The position numbers and the translations under genes are program-made. Shown piece after piece: positions 31,916 through 44,149 of a stretch of 64,000 nucleotides of DNA. The stretch lies in assembly GCF_019703515.2 (NCBI RefSeq), contig NC_059368.1, forward strand, positions 36,781,831 through 36,845,830, read 5' to 3'. The notes beneath the pieces were generated by a model. It worked only from the letters and a program-made list of their open reading frames with translations. It searched no databases and had not been told where the DNA came from. The stretch comes from Myxocyprinus asiaticus (lineage: Eukaryota; Chordata; Actinopteri; Cypriniformes; Catostomidae). The stretch's first letter is position 1; each line of letters opens with the position of its first letter.

Positions 31916-33150
31916 AAAAATGTTCCTAGTTAAAATGCTAATTCTTGATTTCAGCAATGGAATTACTAGTGAAAATGCTGATTTTTGATATCAGTAATTA
32001 CATTTTCACTAGTGAAAACATTCTAGATATCAAAAATGGAATTTCAACTAGTAAAAAACATAACTGACCCTTCGCTAAGCCTCGCCTTAAAAGAGCTTCT
32101 GACCAATCCTGTCTTAGCAGCTGTTGCCCTGCCGCCATTACTCTGACACGCATTTGCTATTTTCCAATGAGAGTCTGCGGGAATAGTGTGTGTTTGAGTA
32201 CTTTTAAGTGGGATTTTATCAAAATCATCCAAAAAATGTAAAACACGTTGTTGCGGGGTCATTTGTAATATTGACATGAGTTACCCAGAGAGAATACACG
32301 CAGTGTTTTTCTTTCTTTTTTTAAATAATCTTTAAATAAATCTGGTGAAGAGCATGTTATGGAATAAACTGTGTTAGCCCTCATTCCCAAATGAACATGT
32401 AACATCTGCAACAACACCTACATTTGCTCCAAGGTAAATTAAAGCTAATAACTGAACATTAATTCATTTATGTATTGATTCAAGTCATAGTATAAACGAC
32501 AGTAAATAAACAGTTCACAGCATCAAAATTTGTGTTTTATGAGAGGTTCACTCTGTTCACTTACGCTAATGTTATTTGATGTGTAATTGCTATTAAATGA
32601 AGTTTTTCTCTTTTCAAGTGACTGTAATAATCGTCTTGATTCTGATTCACATTCTCCACAGTTTTTAATCAAATTACTGTGTAATTTAACCATTTCTTTT
32701 ACAAAAAAAGTCAGATAAATATGCATTACAATGGCACTCTTCATACCAGCCCATGTAAAATTATTATCCATTCCATTTATGAGAATATTTAGCAAAGAAA
32801 CGCATCGTTCACGGCAATCTCCCATTAATTCCAATGGGGAGTTCTGTAGAGCTTGTCTGAGCGAGCAACCATAACCAAGGGGGGCGGAGCTTAGTGAAGG
32901 GTCAATTACTGATGTCTTTTACTAGTAGAATTTCACAATGTTCTGTCATTCACTCCTGTTCCCAACACCATTACAGATATTTACAATTAATTTCTTACTA
33001 GTTGAAATTGCAATTTCACATCAGCAATGTACTACTAACAAGTAAAAATGATACATTTTGATATAAATAATTACATTGTTACTAGAACAAATATCCATTT
33101 CAGATATAAACAATTGAATTACAATTAGTAAAAACGCATCATGATATCTT
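31916..33150. repeat. ACTAGTGAAAATG minisatellite interrupted by a TIR element
   Basis: Degenerate units of about 30-38 bases (ACTAGTGAAAATGC...GATATCAG-AATT) occupy 31925-32060. They resume at 32904-33150, with an isolated unit near 34575. The 32066-32903 element lies between the halves. Confidence 0.6.
32066..32903. mobile_element. TIR element, TGACCCTTC ends
   Basis: The left arm is TGACCCTTCGCTAAGCCTCG and the right arm, inverted, is TGACCCTTCACTAAGCTCCG. About 0.84 kb with no recognisable protein. The target duplication is unclear. Confidence 0.6.
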
Positions 33151-33930
33151 TTAATGTACTTCTGTAAATGTACTTCTGATCAATTTGGTATTTCAGAGCA
33201 AAACAATATGGCACCGATCACAGTGGAGTTCGTCTTTAAGAGAAATGGCAACAAATCTGGTAAGAAACCTCATTACGTTTTTATATTGAAACCTGTTAGA
33301 GTCAAAAGACTGGAGTCTCTAGTTTAATTCGATATGCCATTTTGAAAATTTGAGCGATTTATCACGAAACGACACACTGTTAAACACAATAATTACTTAA
33401 GAGGTCTACAGGCCCTTTTATCTAAGAAATCCAACATTCACTGTGCATTATCACATTGAGAATCAATGGATTTATCCAAAAACAGAACATTTTTGCTTTC
33501 AGAGGCTTATATGGAGTTAGGAGGAAACTATGGTACATTCCGAACTGTTCTGAGACCAATGCAGACAGACAGCACATTGGAGGTCACTAACTAAATAGGG
33601 AGCAAAGGAGCATCCTATAGCTTTCCTGTGCAGCCAAGTGCATTCACTCGTAATATCCGACCAAAAGTTCAGTTTCAGGCTGCAGGTGATGTTTGGACCA
33701 CTCAACATGGTTGGCAGACAAGGAACAATGAAAATCAGTACTTAGAATCATAATTTATAATGCATAATTTTATTTTAACATGGTTGGCAGTGATTGGATG
33801 ATGTTGTCCATTACTTGTATCAGAATTAATAATGCTAATTTCTGATTGGTAAAATGCTTCACCATTGGCTTTCACTTGTACATTGAGAACATTGAGATTT
33901 TGCTACCAAAGTAGCAAAAAATATTCTAAC
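33151..33930. other. no gene recognised
   Basis: No exon or repeat end seen; AACATGGTTGGCAG occurs twice (33706, 33778). Confidence 0.35.
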
Positions 33931-33934
33931 ATAA

Positions 33935-34030
33935 GTCAAATCAAGTCAAATCATTTTTATTTGTAGCTTTTTATTTGTGATTTTCCCAATACACATTGTT
34001 CCAAAGCAGCTTTAGAGAAAATCAGCTGTA
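33935..34030. repeat. short dispersed repeat (AAGTCAAATCATTTTTATTT)
   Basis: Resembles a common teleost repeat containing AATACACATTGTTCCAAAGCAGCTTTA; family not named. Confidence 0.35.
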
Positions 34031-34121
34031 ATGTCTGTAACGTCTTAAAAACATGAATAACCAAAGCTCCAGGAAACATAAACAATTTAAAGAAAAAAAA
34101 AAAAAAAAAATAGCTTGTTAT

Positions 34122-34350
34122 TGTCACGGTCCAGTCACTTTGTCAGGTTAAGGTTCTGCCTGACGGGACCATGGCAGTATCGGCCTGCCTCTGTGTTTTG
34201 TGTTCCCCCTTTCGTGCACTCTCCAGTGATGTCATGGTCCTGTCAAACGGTCAGGTTGGGTTTTGTCTGACGAGGAACATGACATCATCGTCCCCTGTCT
34301 GTCTTGTGTTTCGTGTTCGTGCTGTGTTGGGCACGGGTCCAGCGGTGACA
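34122..34350. repeat. possible solo LTR
   Basis: A 229-bp, GC-richer segment with TGTCAC...GTGACA ends, flanked by GTTAT and GGTAT (4 of 5). It has two similar halves (CTGACGGGACCATG, CTGACGAGGAACATGACATC). No internal coding. Could instead be another repeat type. Confidence 0.35.
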
Positions 34351-35056
34351 GGTATTATTTAAAATTTCACAACTTAGTCCAGCTGTCTCCATGTAAGGAC
34401 ATAATTTTTTAGGAAAATTATTTGCTATTTTGTTTTTACAAAAATTTTTTTTTTTTTTTTTTTGCATGTTTATTAGGGGGAACTAGTTATAAATCAAAAA
34501 GCGAAATAAAAAATGCACACAGCAGTCACACTCGGGTCTCAGGTGGTTAAAAAGCTTTCTTAGTGGATATCTATCATTTTAACTAGTGAAAATGTAATTA
34601 TAAATATCAGAATTCAATCCTCCATTTGATTAAAAGTTAATTCAGCAACCTAGTCTCATAGAATTAACGTTACTATAACAGCATTTTTGCAAACGGACTT
34701 TTACGTGCCGTAAAAATGTGATTACCTTCTGCGGTAGCTCACCTGAAGAGTGTTGGATTCTGGACACTGAAGTATGCAGTTCGAGGCCAGTCAAGCAAGC
34801 TTACACATGAGACGATAGTGTCATTCAACCCCAATTCCAATTTTTTTTGTACAGTATGAAAAATGCTAATAAAAACAAAAAGGAGTGATTTGTAAATTAT
34901 ATTCACCCTTTGCTATATTGAAAGCACTACAACTAAACATTATATGATGTTTTACCTTGTGAATTTCATTGTTTGTTTGTTTTGTTTTTTTAATGTACAG
35001 TAATTTCAAATCAGATGATTGCAAAACACTCCAAAAAAGTTGGGACAGTCGAGTGT

Positions 35057-36300
35057 TTACCACTGTGAAACATCACCATTTCTTCTAATAACACTTATTA
35101 AGCATTTAGGCACTGAAGACAAAGGTTTGTTAAGTTTAAAAACTGGAATTTTCCCCCATTCATCCATTATGCAGGTCTTCAGCTGCACAATTGTATTGGG
35201 TATTCGTTGCCGTATTGTGCGCTTCATAATGCACCACACATTCTCGATTGGAGATGGTCAGGACTGCAGGCAGGCCAATCTAGCACCCGCAATCTCTGCT
35301 TATTTGGCCAGTATGTGGTTTGAAGTTGTCCTGCTAAAAAATTCAGGGATGTCCCCGGAAAAGACGGCGCTGGATGGCAGTATATGCTGCTCCAAAATTT
35401 GCACATATCTGTCTGCATTAATGGTGCCCTCACAGATGTGCGAGTTACCCATGCCATGGGCACTGACACACCCCTGGCCCATACAGACACTGGCTTTTGG
35501 AACTGACACTGATAACAGCTTGGATGGTCCTTGGAGGGGTAGTGGTGGCTCAGCGGTTAAGGCTCTGGGTTACTGATCAGAAGGTCAGGGGTTCAAGCCC
35601 CAGCACTGCCAAGATGCCACTGTTGGGCCCTTGAGCAAGGCCCTTGACCCTATCTGCTCCAGGGGCGCTGTAACATGGCTGACCCTGCACCCTGACCCCA
35701 GCTTAGCTGGGATATGTGAAAAAAAAAAATAATTTCACTGTATATGTGCAAATGTGTGATAAAAATAAATACAATTATAATTATTTTCCTCTTTGGCCAG
35801 GAGAACACGGCAGCTGTGTTTTTCAAAAACTATTTGAAATGTGGACTCATTGGACCAAAAAACACGGTTCCACTGTGCTATTTCCCATCTAAGATGAGAC
35901 CGAACCAAGAGAGTTCAGCAGTGCTTCTGGTCAGTGTTGATGTAGGGCTTCTGCTTTGCATAGTAAAGACTTAACTTGCATCTGTGGATGCAGCAGCGAG
36001 TGGTGTTGACTAACAAAGGTTTACTAAAGTTATCCCAAGCCCATTTTCATGATATCCATTACAGATGAATGATGTTTTTTAAGACAGTGACGTCTGAGGG
36101 ATCAGAGATCACACGCATTCAGAAGTGGTTTTCGTCTTTCCCTTTACACACCGACATTTGACCAGATTTCTTGAATCTTTTAACTATATTGTGCACTGTA
36201 GAGGGTGAAATGCCCAAAATCCTTCCAGTTTGGCTTTGGGGAACATTGTTCTCAAAGTGATTGGATTATTTGCTGAAGCATCTGTTGGCAAATTGACAAG
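35057..36300 (-). pseudogene. Tc1 transposase relic, interrupted
   Basis: In minus sense the C-terminal part reads ICEGTINADRYVQILEQHIL, then VLDWPACSPDHLQSRMCGAL and SVVP-type SSVPKCLISVIRRNGDVSQW. The Glu-containing PIEN block has decayed to DHLQSRM, and the first acidic motif reads WSNEST (Asp to Asn). Many stops and frameshifts occur, and a SINE splits it at about 35533-35785. Clearly dead. Confidence 0.8.
35533..35785 (+). mobile_element. V-SINE-like tRNA-derived SINE
   Basis: The tRNA-like head GGTGGCTCAGCGGTTAAGG has box A. GGGGTTCAAGCCCCAGCACT has box B. The conserved body GAGCAAGGCCCTTGACCCT and TGCTCCAGGGGCGCTGTAA is that of the vertebrate V-SINE superfamily. The tail is AT-rich (GATAAAAATAAATACAATT). 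It is inserted in the Tc1 relic. Confidence 0.85.
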
Positions 36301-36322
36301 TCTCGAATGATATATACTATGA

Positions 36323-36671
36323 CAGTGGTTCTCAACCTTTTTGACTCCAAGGCCCCCAATTGTCGGAGAAAATATTCGAAGGCATCCTATGTAGGCTATT
36401 AGATATTTATATTATAAGATATATCTATTGTAAGATATTTCCTTAAAACTTGTGATTCCAGAAATGTCTAGAACTATATATTCTTCATAAAAAGCAAGCT
36501 GTTGAAGGGAGTTATAACATTTTTAGCATTTTCAGTAAGTTGAATTATAATAATTATATAACAATTATAATAATCTATCATATTTTAAATAATTTAAAGA
36601 GATCTTGAGGCCCCCCTGGAAGTGTGCTGAGGCCTCCTAGTGGGTCCCGACCCCCTGGTTGAGAGCCACTG
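36323..36671. mobile_element. hAT MITE, CAGTGGTTCTCAACC ends
   Basis: The ends are CAGTGGTTCTCAACC and, inverted, CAGTGGCTCTCAACC. Flanks TACTATGA and TACTATGC match at 7 of 8. 349 bp, nested inside the Tc1 relic, so younger than it. Confidence 0.85.
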
Positions 36672-37291
36672 TACTATGCCAAGATTGCTTCACCTGTTTA
36701 ACATCTGTTTCACATTGCCTTGTTATTTTAACTCGTCACATTTTTATTAGTCTTAAATTGCCCGTCTCAACTTTTTTGGAGTGTGTTGCAATCGTCTGAT
36801 TTGAAATTATTGTACATTAAAAAAAAACAAAACAATGAAATTCACAAGGTAAAACATCATATAATGTTTAGTTGTAGTGCTTTCAATATAGCAAAGGGTG
36901 AATATAATTTACAAATCACTCCTTTTTGTTTTTATTAGCGTTTTTCATACTGTCCCAACTTTTTCGGAATTGGGGTTGTAGAAGCAACACGAGATGGCGT
37001 GGTTGCTTCAGAAAATGTGCTTCTCATTTCTCATTTTGTTTTTGGACACTATCGGTTAGGTTTAAGTGTTGGTTAAGGGTAAGGATGTTTTGTTAACCTC
37101 TCATTTGATTTTAGATCACTACTGGTCAGGTTTAGGTTAAAGTTTTAGTTTGGGGAGGTATGTTTTACTTATTAAAACCTCCATCTAATATTCACCTTTA
37201 AAACCTTGTCTAATTACGACACCATTTCACTCACTTTTGGCTCTCCCTGCTGGACATTTCACTGGAAAACAGCAGCCAAATGTGTAATAAG

Positions 37292-38029
37292 TAGAGGTTT
37301 GCAACCCAACCTGGGCCCGACAGGACCCGAGAACCAGACAGGTTTCGAGCCGGGTTCAGTCAGTTTTTCAACTATGACTTCGGGTTTGTAATTAATAATA
37401 AACAAGCTTACCGAATTTGATTTGCGCACATGCTCTCACTCACAGACGCGTGAATTGACAAGTTACACCTGCTGCCTTGGGCAATTCACACCAACGTGTT
37501 TTTACGTGCGTCTGTTTTTCTTCAGCGTCTCGCGCAGGACTGGCACTGTTTAAACACCGTGTCAAGTTAAAAAGAACTTCAAATTTTCAAAAAACGCATG
37601 TTGAGACACCTACATTCTGTTTCATTCTTTGTTCTGCATCTAGATTGTTTTTAGCGCAGTTGTCACAAAGATTCAATGTTCTGAACAAGTTCATGCTGCA
37701 TAGAGGGGACTGTTGCAGTGTTTCATATTATACCAGATTGTTCTGCACCAAGTGAAGTTTCAGCAAATAAACGGTAAGGCAATGCTTTTTTTTCTTTCTG
37801 CTCAAGTGTACTGAGGGGCTGCCATACCTTGTTAAAACTGTGTATGTTTACTGTTTCAGTACTGTTACGAATGTTGCCTATATGCTTACATAAAATACAG
37901 CCAATTGCAACAATACTTGCTAGGAGAAGAAATTAGATCGTGAGTGATATTGGGTTCGGGCTTAAAACGTTCGGGCCACACAGTCTCAGGCACGGTTGGG
38001 TTTCATTTTAAGGCCCGTGCAGACCTCTA
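37292..38029. mobile_element. hAT-type element (8-bp TSD GTAATAAG)
   Basis: The ends are TAGAGGTTTGCAACCC and, inverted, TAGAGGTCTGCACGGGCC. The duplication GTAATAAG is perfect (37284-37291, 38030-38037). The interior 37483-37950 is homologous to 30073-30540 of a hAT element with different ends. A GT-type donor (ACGGTAAGGC) lies at 37774. 738 bp, no transposase frame. Confidence 0.88.
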
Positions 38030-38119
38030 GTAATAAGGCACATAATTTCGTTTTGCAAACATATTGCCACGGTCATGTAATGTTCATGAGACCAGGCTAC
38101 AATTCAGCCTGCCAAATGC

Positions 38120-38513
38120 GCTGACTCGCAGTCTTTTGCTTTCGGTTGAGTTAGTACACACAATACATAACTAATCGCAGACCGGTTGTATCAATTACTA
38201 GACCATTTAAAAAAAATAAATAAATAAAAAAAAAAATCAAGCTTTTTAAGCGCTCGCTGGGACAGTGCGCACACCTGACAAATTGTCAGCCAGATTTCAT
38301 ACAGGATTTAAATCTATCGTGAAAATCTACTTCTTGTCACAAACTAGTCGCTGACTCAAAACATCAAAGGTGACAAATCACATGTTGTGTGCAGTAGCAC
38401 TTAGGAAACTTAATGGCCAAATAAAAAAGCGCATTGCAATATTCACGACTTCGCTTAATACTATATTGCCAGCAAAATCATTGCGAATATCCAATGTATC
38501 GCCCAGCTCTAAA
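38120..38513. mobile_element. hAT-like relic, right end
   Basis: Ends TATCGCCCAGCTCTA and matches the relic at 1-782 (AACTTAATGGCCAAAT, TGCAATATTCAC). Confidence 0.45.
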
Positions 38514-40420
38514 TGACACATTTGAACAAATACAGCTCAATAACAGTGAAATACATTCCTTGATTCCCAGATTTTTCATTGAGCATGAAACAATCTAGGG
38601 AGATGGGTTGGGGATCCATTGTCCACAGAAATAGTGAGATGAAATAAAGGTTAAACTTGGTTTAAGTGCTCCACCATAAGCTCTGTCTTTGGAAATCTGT
38701 AGGTGTACCATTTCCTTTGTGTGTATTTGTTATTCTTGCTCAAATAAAAGCTTAGAATAAAGACCCCATGCCAAGAAGGACTATACATTGCACAAGAATT
38801 GTGCAGTCAGAAACTGAATGGATGGGAAGTGATATGGGAGAACAATGGATGGCAAAAGACGTAAAGAGGACATTGAGCTTTGGGTGGGAGTTGGATAAGA
38901 CTTCAGAGTCTCAGACGCCAGTTCCAAAGTAACTCTTCCCCTAACTCTTTCCCTGAGGCTGTGGAAAAGTGTGGACGTAGCAATCTGTCATTACAGAAAC
39001 CAAGCCTTTCAATCTTTGAGAATGAAGGGAAAGTTCTTCAGTATACATGCTCAGTTCAAAAACTCTCAGAAGTGGAGATGGAGATTAACGTTATCTTATC
39101 CCACTAAATACTCATACACAATGTCATAATTTCTGTCATGTATTGAACATTGTTGTGGCAATTTTTTATTCATTTTTTTGCCAATAAAATGATTAATAAA
39201 AATATGCATATTATTTCTGTCACATAAAAGTTATAACAATTATAATTTTTGTGGTAATGCCAGTGAAAATATTGTTAGGGAAAGAACAAATCTGAACGGC
39301 AGCAGAAAACAATTCTTACCATTGAGCCCTAACACTGCTCTAGCAACAAGCTGGAGTTGCAACCAAAAGCCCATGGACACAGCGCCATGCCTAAAACCTG
39401 TAAACCCTGACCAACAGCCATAGAGAAAATGCTGACTCAACAGAAATAGATTCAGGAGAAATCAACTGGTCCACAAGAGAAGTCCATGCAGACCTGACCC
39501 ACCTTCACCATGTAATCAACATGGATCTTGGAAATCCTTCTGATGAATGACTCTGCAATTAAATGATACAATCTCCATAAACAATTCGCTGTTGAAGCTG
39601 AACTAGGCAAGCCTCCCTCAAACCCAGCCAGTGATGACCGTAACAGCTGTATGAGTCACTAAGATGGTAATTCCTTCTTAAATTAAACACTTTCACTCTC
39701 TCACAGTCAGTCATTAAAATAGAATGGAAAAGACAGTACTTATGTTAATGACAGGTAACACAAAATCATACAATCCATCCCAAATGGAAGGATAAACTTC
39801 TAGACACTTCAAGAAAGATCTGGGTTTAACACAGGACTGGAATAATGCAGTACAAATATTTAGATATATAAACCAAGTAACTCAAGTAATTGTAATGCAG
39901 TTCCAGTAAACCTTGCCTTCATGGTGAGGTCTAAAGCCACAACAGCAGGGTGTTGTGGGCTTCTGTGATTGAATGGGGGGCATTTAAACATTTATACACA
40001 TCCAAAACAACCAGCAAGTTCAACATACAACCCAGTTGGCGAAAACATTAAGAGCGTAGCTACGCCAAACTCTTCCCCTCCTTCACACTCAACAGTAACT
40101 GTTGTGTAAAGGGTAACATGGGCAAATGAACAGTTTTATTAGATCTTCAAGCCCTCTTTTTTTAAACCAAAACATCAACCTTGGAACCATGGTTTCCAAT
40201 GAATGTTGAGTCAACAGGGTCAGCATTGAGAATATTGTTTATTTTGATGCTTGTATAGTATTTAAAGGTGAAGTGTGTCATTTCTGAGCCAAGATAATTG
40301 CAAAAATAATATTAAAATTTTCCAAAATAATTCCAAAAGGTTTCCCAAACATTATGCCTGTCTGCCATTGGTCAAACAAGTGGTTCTGGCCCAAACTCAC
40401 GGCATTGGTTGAGTCAATAG
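38514..40420. other. no gene recognised
   Basis: Nearly 2 kb without a recognisable repeat end. In minus sense a donor-like CTCAATG|GTAAGA occurs at 39318-39310, but the adjoining frame has no recognisable domain, so no exon is called. Confidence 0.4.
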
Positions 40421-40721
40421 CTGGGTTTCCATCCAACTATTTTTATGCACATTTTGAAATTGTATTGAAACCCTAGAAATGCAAATAAACTCACAAAATT
40501 GGCAAAAAATTGTATGCGCTAAGAGGACGTGGATTTTCTAGAGTTTCGTATTAGTTAAAATGCACATTAATGTGAAGGAAACAGTTTATTTGCAAAATGA
40601 TGATGTGTTTTGACCATTCGTGCACGTGTTATGAGTGTGTGAAAAAGGGGTATAAATCTTTGGGTTGAAAGCAAACTGATTCGATTAATGATTCAAAGGT
40701 TTTCGATTTGATTAAAAAATT

Positions 40722-41135
40722 TCTTTTTTTCCCCTTTTTCTCCCCAATTTGGAATGCCCAATTCCCAATTCCTCGTGGTGGCGTAGTGACTCACCTCAAT
40801 CCGGGTGGCGGAGGATGAATCTCAGTTGCCTCCGCGTCTGAGACCGTCAATCCGCGCGTCTTATCACGTGGCTTGTTGAGTGCGTTACAGCGGAGAATAG
40901 CGTGAAGCCTCCACACGCATCCATGCATAACTCACCTTGTGCCCCACCGAGAGTGAACCACATTATAGTGACCACGAGGAGGTTACCCCTTGTGACTCTA
41001 CCCTCCCTGGCAACCGGGCCATTTTGGTTGCTTAGGAGACCTGGCTGGAGTCACTCAGCACGCCCTGGATTCGAACTCATGACTCCAGGGGTCGTAGTCA
41101 GCGTCTTTAAATCGCTGAGCTACCCAGGCCCCCCC
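40722..41135 (-). mobile_element. tRNA-derived SINE, copy 2
   Basis: Reverse-oriented full-length copy: T-rich tail at the left, box B complement GGATTCGAACTC near 41069-41080, and box A complement GCTGAGCTACCCAGG at 41115-41129. More diverged in the body than copy 1. Confidence 0.88.
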
Positions 41136-41354
41136 AAAAAATACTTTTGCAAGTCCAAAATTATTAAATTCGTTTCACAATGAAATTCAATTCGATTACC
41201 AATTAAATTCTGTATTTTTTTAAATGCCTTTATAGTGTTTTTAAATACTTCCGCTAATGTGAAAAGAAAGGCAAACTACTTAAGATTGTTTATTCCACCA
41301 AAAGTACATAAAATACATGTACTGTACATACAGGCTACTTGGAATAAAATAACA

Positions 41355-42135
41355 GTATTAAAGCTGCAAGCAGCAATGAATGGGCCCTCGCACCCTGGTG
41401 CACGTTGGGGCTGCTGTGCCAGGGGACTGTCACTCCAATTTCTTTTTAGCATTTTTTAGCACTTAAATGTTAAGAGTGTATCACAGTGTAAAACATGTCA
41501 TTTCCTGTTGCCAGTAGGTGGCACTATGACTATAACTGGATATTGGCATGTAGATGTATTCAGGCTGGGACTATTATCAAACATGTGAAGTTTGGGGCAG
41601 ATTGGACATTGTATGTATGAGTTATAACAACTTCCTTTTTCATTGCGAAACATCAAATTTTGTCAGACCGTCACGGCCATGCTGTGCAGTGAAAACTCAA
41701 AAACTTCGCAATTTAGAATCACCAAGGCCTTTAGATTAGAATAACCAAATATGAAGTAGATCTGATGAAATCTCTAGGAGGAGTTCGTTAAAGTACGAGG
41801 CCTGGAAATGGCAAAAACTGAGCAAAAATTGAAGAGAAAAATCTAAATGGCTGACTTCCTGTTGAGTTTAGGGCACAGGTCCAAGAGACTTTTTTGTAGG
41901 TATTGGCATGTTACACAAGTGCTATTTTCGTACACGTGAAACGTAGTGTAAAGCGCACATCGTTGAAAGTTTGTAGGTTGTGCTATTGAGCCATTTTGCC
42001 ACACCTAATTCTGAAACACACATCAGATGTAAATGTTCGCCACTTCTGATGCGTGTGCAAAGTTTCATGAGTTTTCGAGTATGTTTAGGCCCTCAAAAGT
42101 GCGATTCATTTGGGAATTCGTGCTCGGGCCCTAAC
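41355..42135. repeat. dispersed repeat 'GCTGCAAGCAGC...GGGCCCTAA'
   Basis: Begins TTAAAGCTGCAAGCAGCAAT then GGGCCCTCGCACC, and ends TGCTCGGGCCCTAACAAG. It is a well-known-looking teleost dispersed repeat whose class I cannot assign. Non-coding. Confidence 0.55.
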
Positions 42136-43231
42136 AAGAGTACAATGTGCCAATAAAACATTTCAGAGCTGAACATACAGTAGCTAGAACAGTATTCCAT
42201 ACAGTATTTCACTATAAAAAGTCTTTGATTTTTTTTAAATAATTTGCATGGCCTTGAAATCACAATTTAAAAATTCCCTGATATTTCCAGGTTTTCCATG
42301 ATAGTGGGGACCCGGAATCAGTAAACTAATTAAAATATTACAACATTAAAGTAACATCATCTGACTACATTCAGTTTCAAGGAAAAGATATAAGCAATCA
42401 TATGTGACATATGTGATGTTTTCTGCATACAAAGTCCCCAATTAAACAATGATAAATGGCACTATTTTGGCCTTTTACATTTATGGTCAATATTTGCCCC
42501 CTTTATTTGATTTTCAGGGGGAGTTTTTACCTTTATGAGGGCACAATTTTTTTTTCTAACAATTTAAAACATAATCTGTGTCTTATCTGTTTGTCAAATT
42601 GTCATTTTAATCAATTCATTAATACAAAGTCTGAGAATGTATTATGTCTTACCCTAAAATTTACATCAACATCAACTATATCAGAAGGCCATTTTTGGCC
42701 TTCACATTTTTAATTTTGGAATAATTTGTTTTATTTTTAATGCCATTTTTGCCCAAAGCTCTCCTTAATTTCTGACCATGTAGTGAACACGAAGCGAGTT
42801 GGCAGCTGTATCAAAAGGTTTGAGCGCATTTGACTCGTGACAAGGGCGTTATTGCAAGGCGTCATTTGCTCATGAGATAGTGGCCATCCGGAGGAAATGT
42901 CAGACAAATGTCCCGTGAAGGGTGATGGAAGAGTGCAGCCCGCATCTGTGAGGAGATAACTCTGAGGGTGTGCTCCGGGATGTGCTAGATAATGAAGTCA
43001 CGCATGTCTCATTTAAATCCCACATGTAATTAATTTAATATTTATATACTCTAAAATATTATATACTAATTTACTGAATCGAGATTCATTCGATTTTTAA
43101 CAGTTTAAATCGATCATTGACCAACACTAATGATTCACGATTCAAAAATCATATTTTAAGATCGATGGATATGAATTGGCAGGATTAGTAATCAATACAT
43201 CGAGAAAATGAGTTAATCGTTACACCCCCAG

Positions 43232-44140
43232 TGTGATAGCTTGATGTGACTGGCCCAAACGAAAGGTCCGACCATGACACACAATTCTTCGAACATAAGT
43301 ATTTGCAACCCGGCCGTTTGCAATGTGTTGGCCAAGAATTTGGGTCTGGCCCTTGTGAGGTTAATATTGTGTTCAGAGGCATTGTTTTGTTTAGGTTTCA
43401 GTCAGGATTCGAGCAGTCAAGAGGCAATAATAATAAGTAGATATGATTGAGCTCACAAAATGACTTGCTTTGAAATCTGTGCCCAGTGTCAAGGCCCAGT
43501 TATTGCATGACAGAGAAAGGTTGAGCTTTCATCAATATATAAACATATTCAAACGTGGAATAATTTGATAAACAATCACTTCATCCTCAAAAAACAAATA
43601 TTGCCAAATATGTCAACAAAAATCTCTGAAGTCAAGAACTGGGTTCCTGCTTTAGTTTGACTTTAAACACAGTGTCGTTGGCCAGTGTTTGTTCGAAGGA
43701 TAACAAAGCTGGCATACTTATCTCATAGACAGAACTGAATAGACTATACAGCCCAAACAACATCAACCAGTATTTACATTAACTGCAATGCTGTGTATGT
43801 TCCCACCCAGAACCAATTACTGCCATGTTGAACTGTGGGACCTCTACATAAGTCTACTTCTCCAACTGGTCAGAAAACTGTCCTGAAACTAGGGATGTGC
43901 AAAACAACACATTTTCAAAATCCACTAGTCAGTGAGTTACCTGAATGACTAGTTGACTAATTGGAAGCTCTGTATTATTAGGCTGGTTTCTGGTTCTTGT
44001 TTACATAAGACAGGCTTGTGTGTTCAAAAACAGCTAAGTGGAATGCAATGTAAAAGAACGCAGGGATCTCAAGACATGTTTTTCAAAGTTGGGTTATTTT
44101 TAATCTGATGTGTCATCTTAAAAACTCAATGCTCATGGCA
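43232..44140. other. no gene recognised; one hAT-like fragment
   Basis: TAGGGATGTGCAAAACAACA and CCACTAGTCAGTGAGT near 43890-43945 look like a decayed hAT end. Otherwise nothing recognised. Confidence 0.3.
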
Positions 44141-44149
44141 GGACACCAG

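Larger units (their letters stand above)
34826..36978 (-). mobile_element. Tc1-like relic with nested SINE and hAT MITE
   Basis: Inverted arms are CAACCCCAATTCC and, from the right, CAACCCCAATTCCGAAAAAG. Each continues about 200 bases to an inner repeat (AAAAAAGTTGGGACAG at 35034; inverted near 36768). The 5' and 3' parts of a minus-strand transposase relic flank a SINE (35533-35785). A hAT MITE lies at 36323-36671. Confidence 0.85.
34647..38100. mobile_element. TIR element with tRNA-like internal sequence, opened by nested insertions
   Basis: The left arm (CCTAGTCTCATAGAATTAAC, TTTGCAAACGGAC, ACGTGCC) and the right arm at 38037-38100 are inverted repeats of about 60 bp. AATTCAGC flanks both ends (34639-34646, 38101-38108). 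Subtracting the nested Tc1 relic and hAT element leaves about 0.55 kb. The inner left part is tRNA-like: box A region 34733-34750 (GGTAGCTCACCTGAAGAG) and box B GCAGTTCGAGGCC (34776-34788). So a pol III-type promoter may sit inside a TIR element. Confidence 0.6.
40645..43231. mobile_element. possible hAT-like element with nested repeats
   Basis: The right end inverted (GGGGGTGTAACGATTAACTC) and the left end (GGGGTATAAATCTTTGGG) are weakly similar; both adjoin ATTCGATT-rich sequence. This resembles the teleost family starting CAGGGGTGTAACGAT. No sure target duplication. A SINE and another repeat lie inside. Confidence 0.35.

Noticed and set aside
31916..33150. CRISPR-like array
   Set aside because: Units are degenerate, variably spaced and in eukaryotic DNA; a minisatellite explains them.
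39240..39440. Possible nt5dc1 upstream exon (minus strand, donor-like CTCAATG|GTAAGA)
   Set aside because: The frame (LQLVARAVLGLNG) has only a loose resemblance to NT5DC1 and no matching acceptor or further conserved residues.
40634..43240. 8-bp target duplication AGTGTG-- around the possible hAT-like element
   Set aside because: Only six of eight bases agree and the element ends are poorly matched, so no duplication is claimed.
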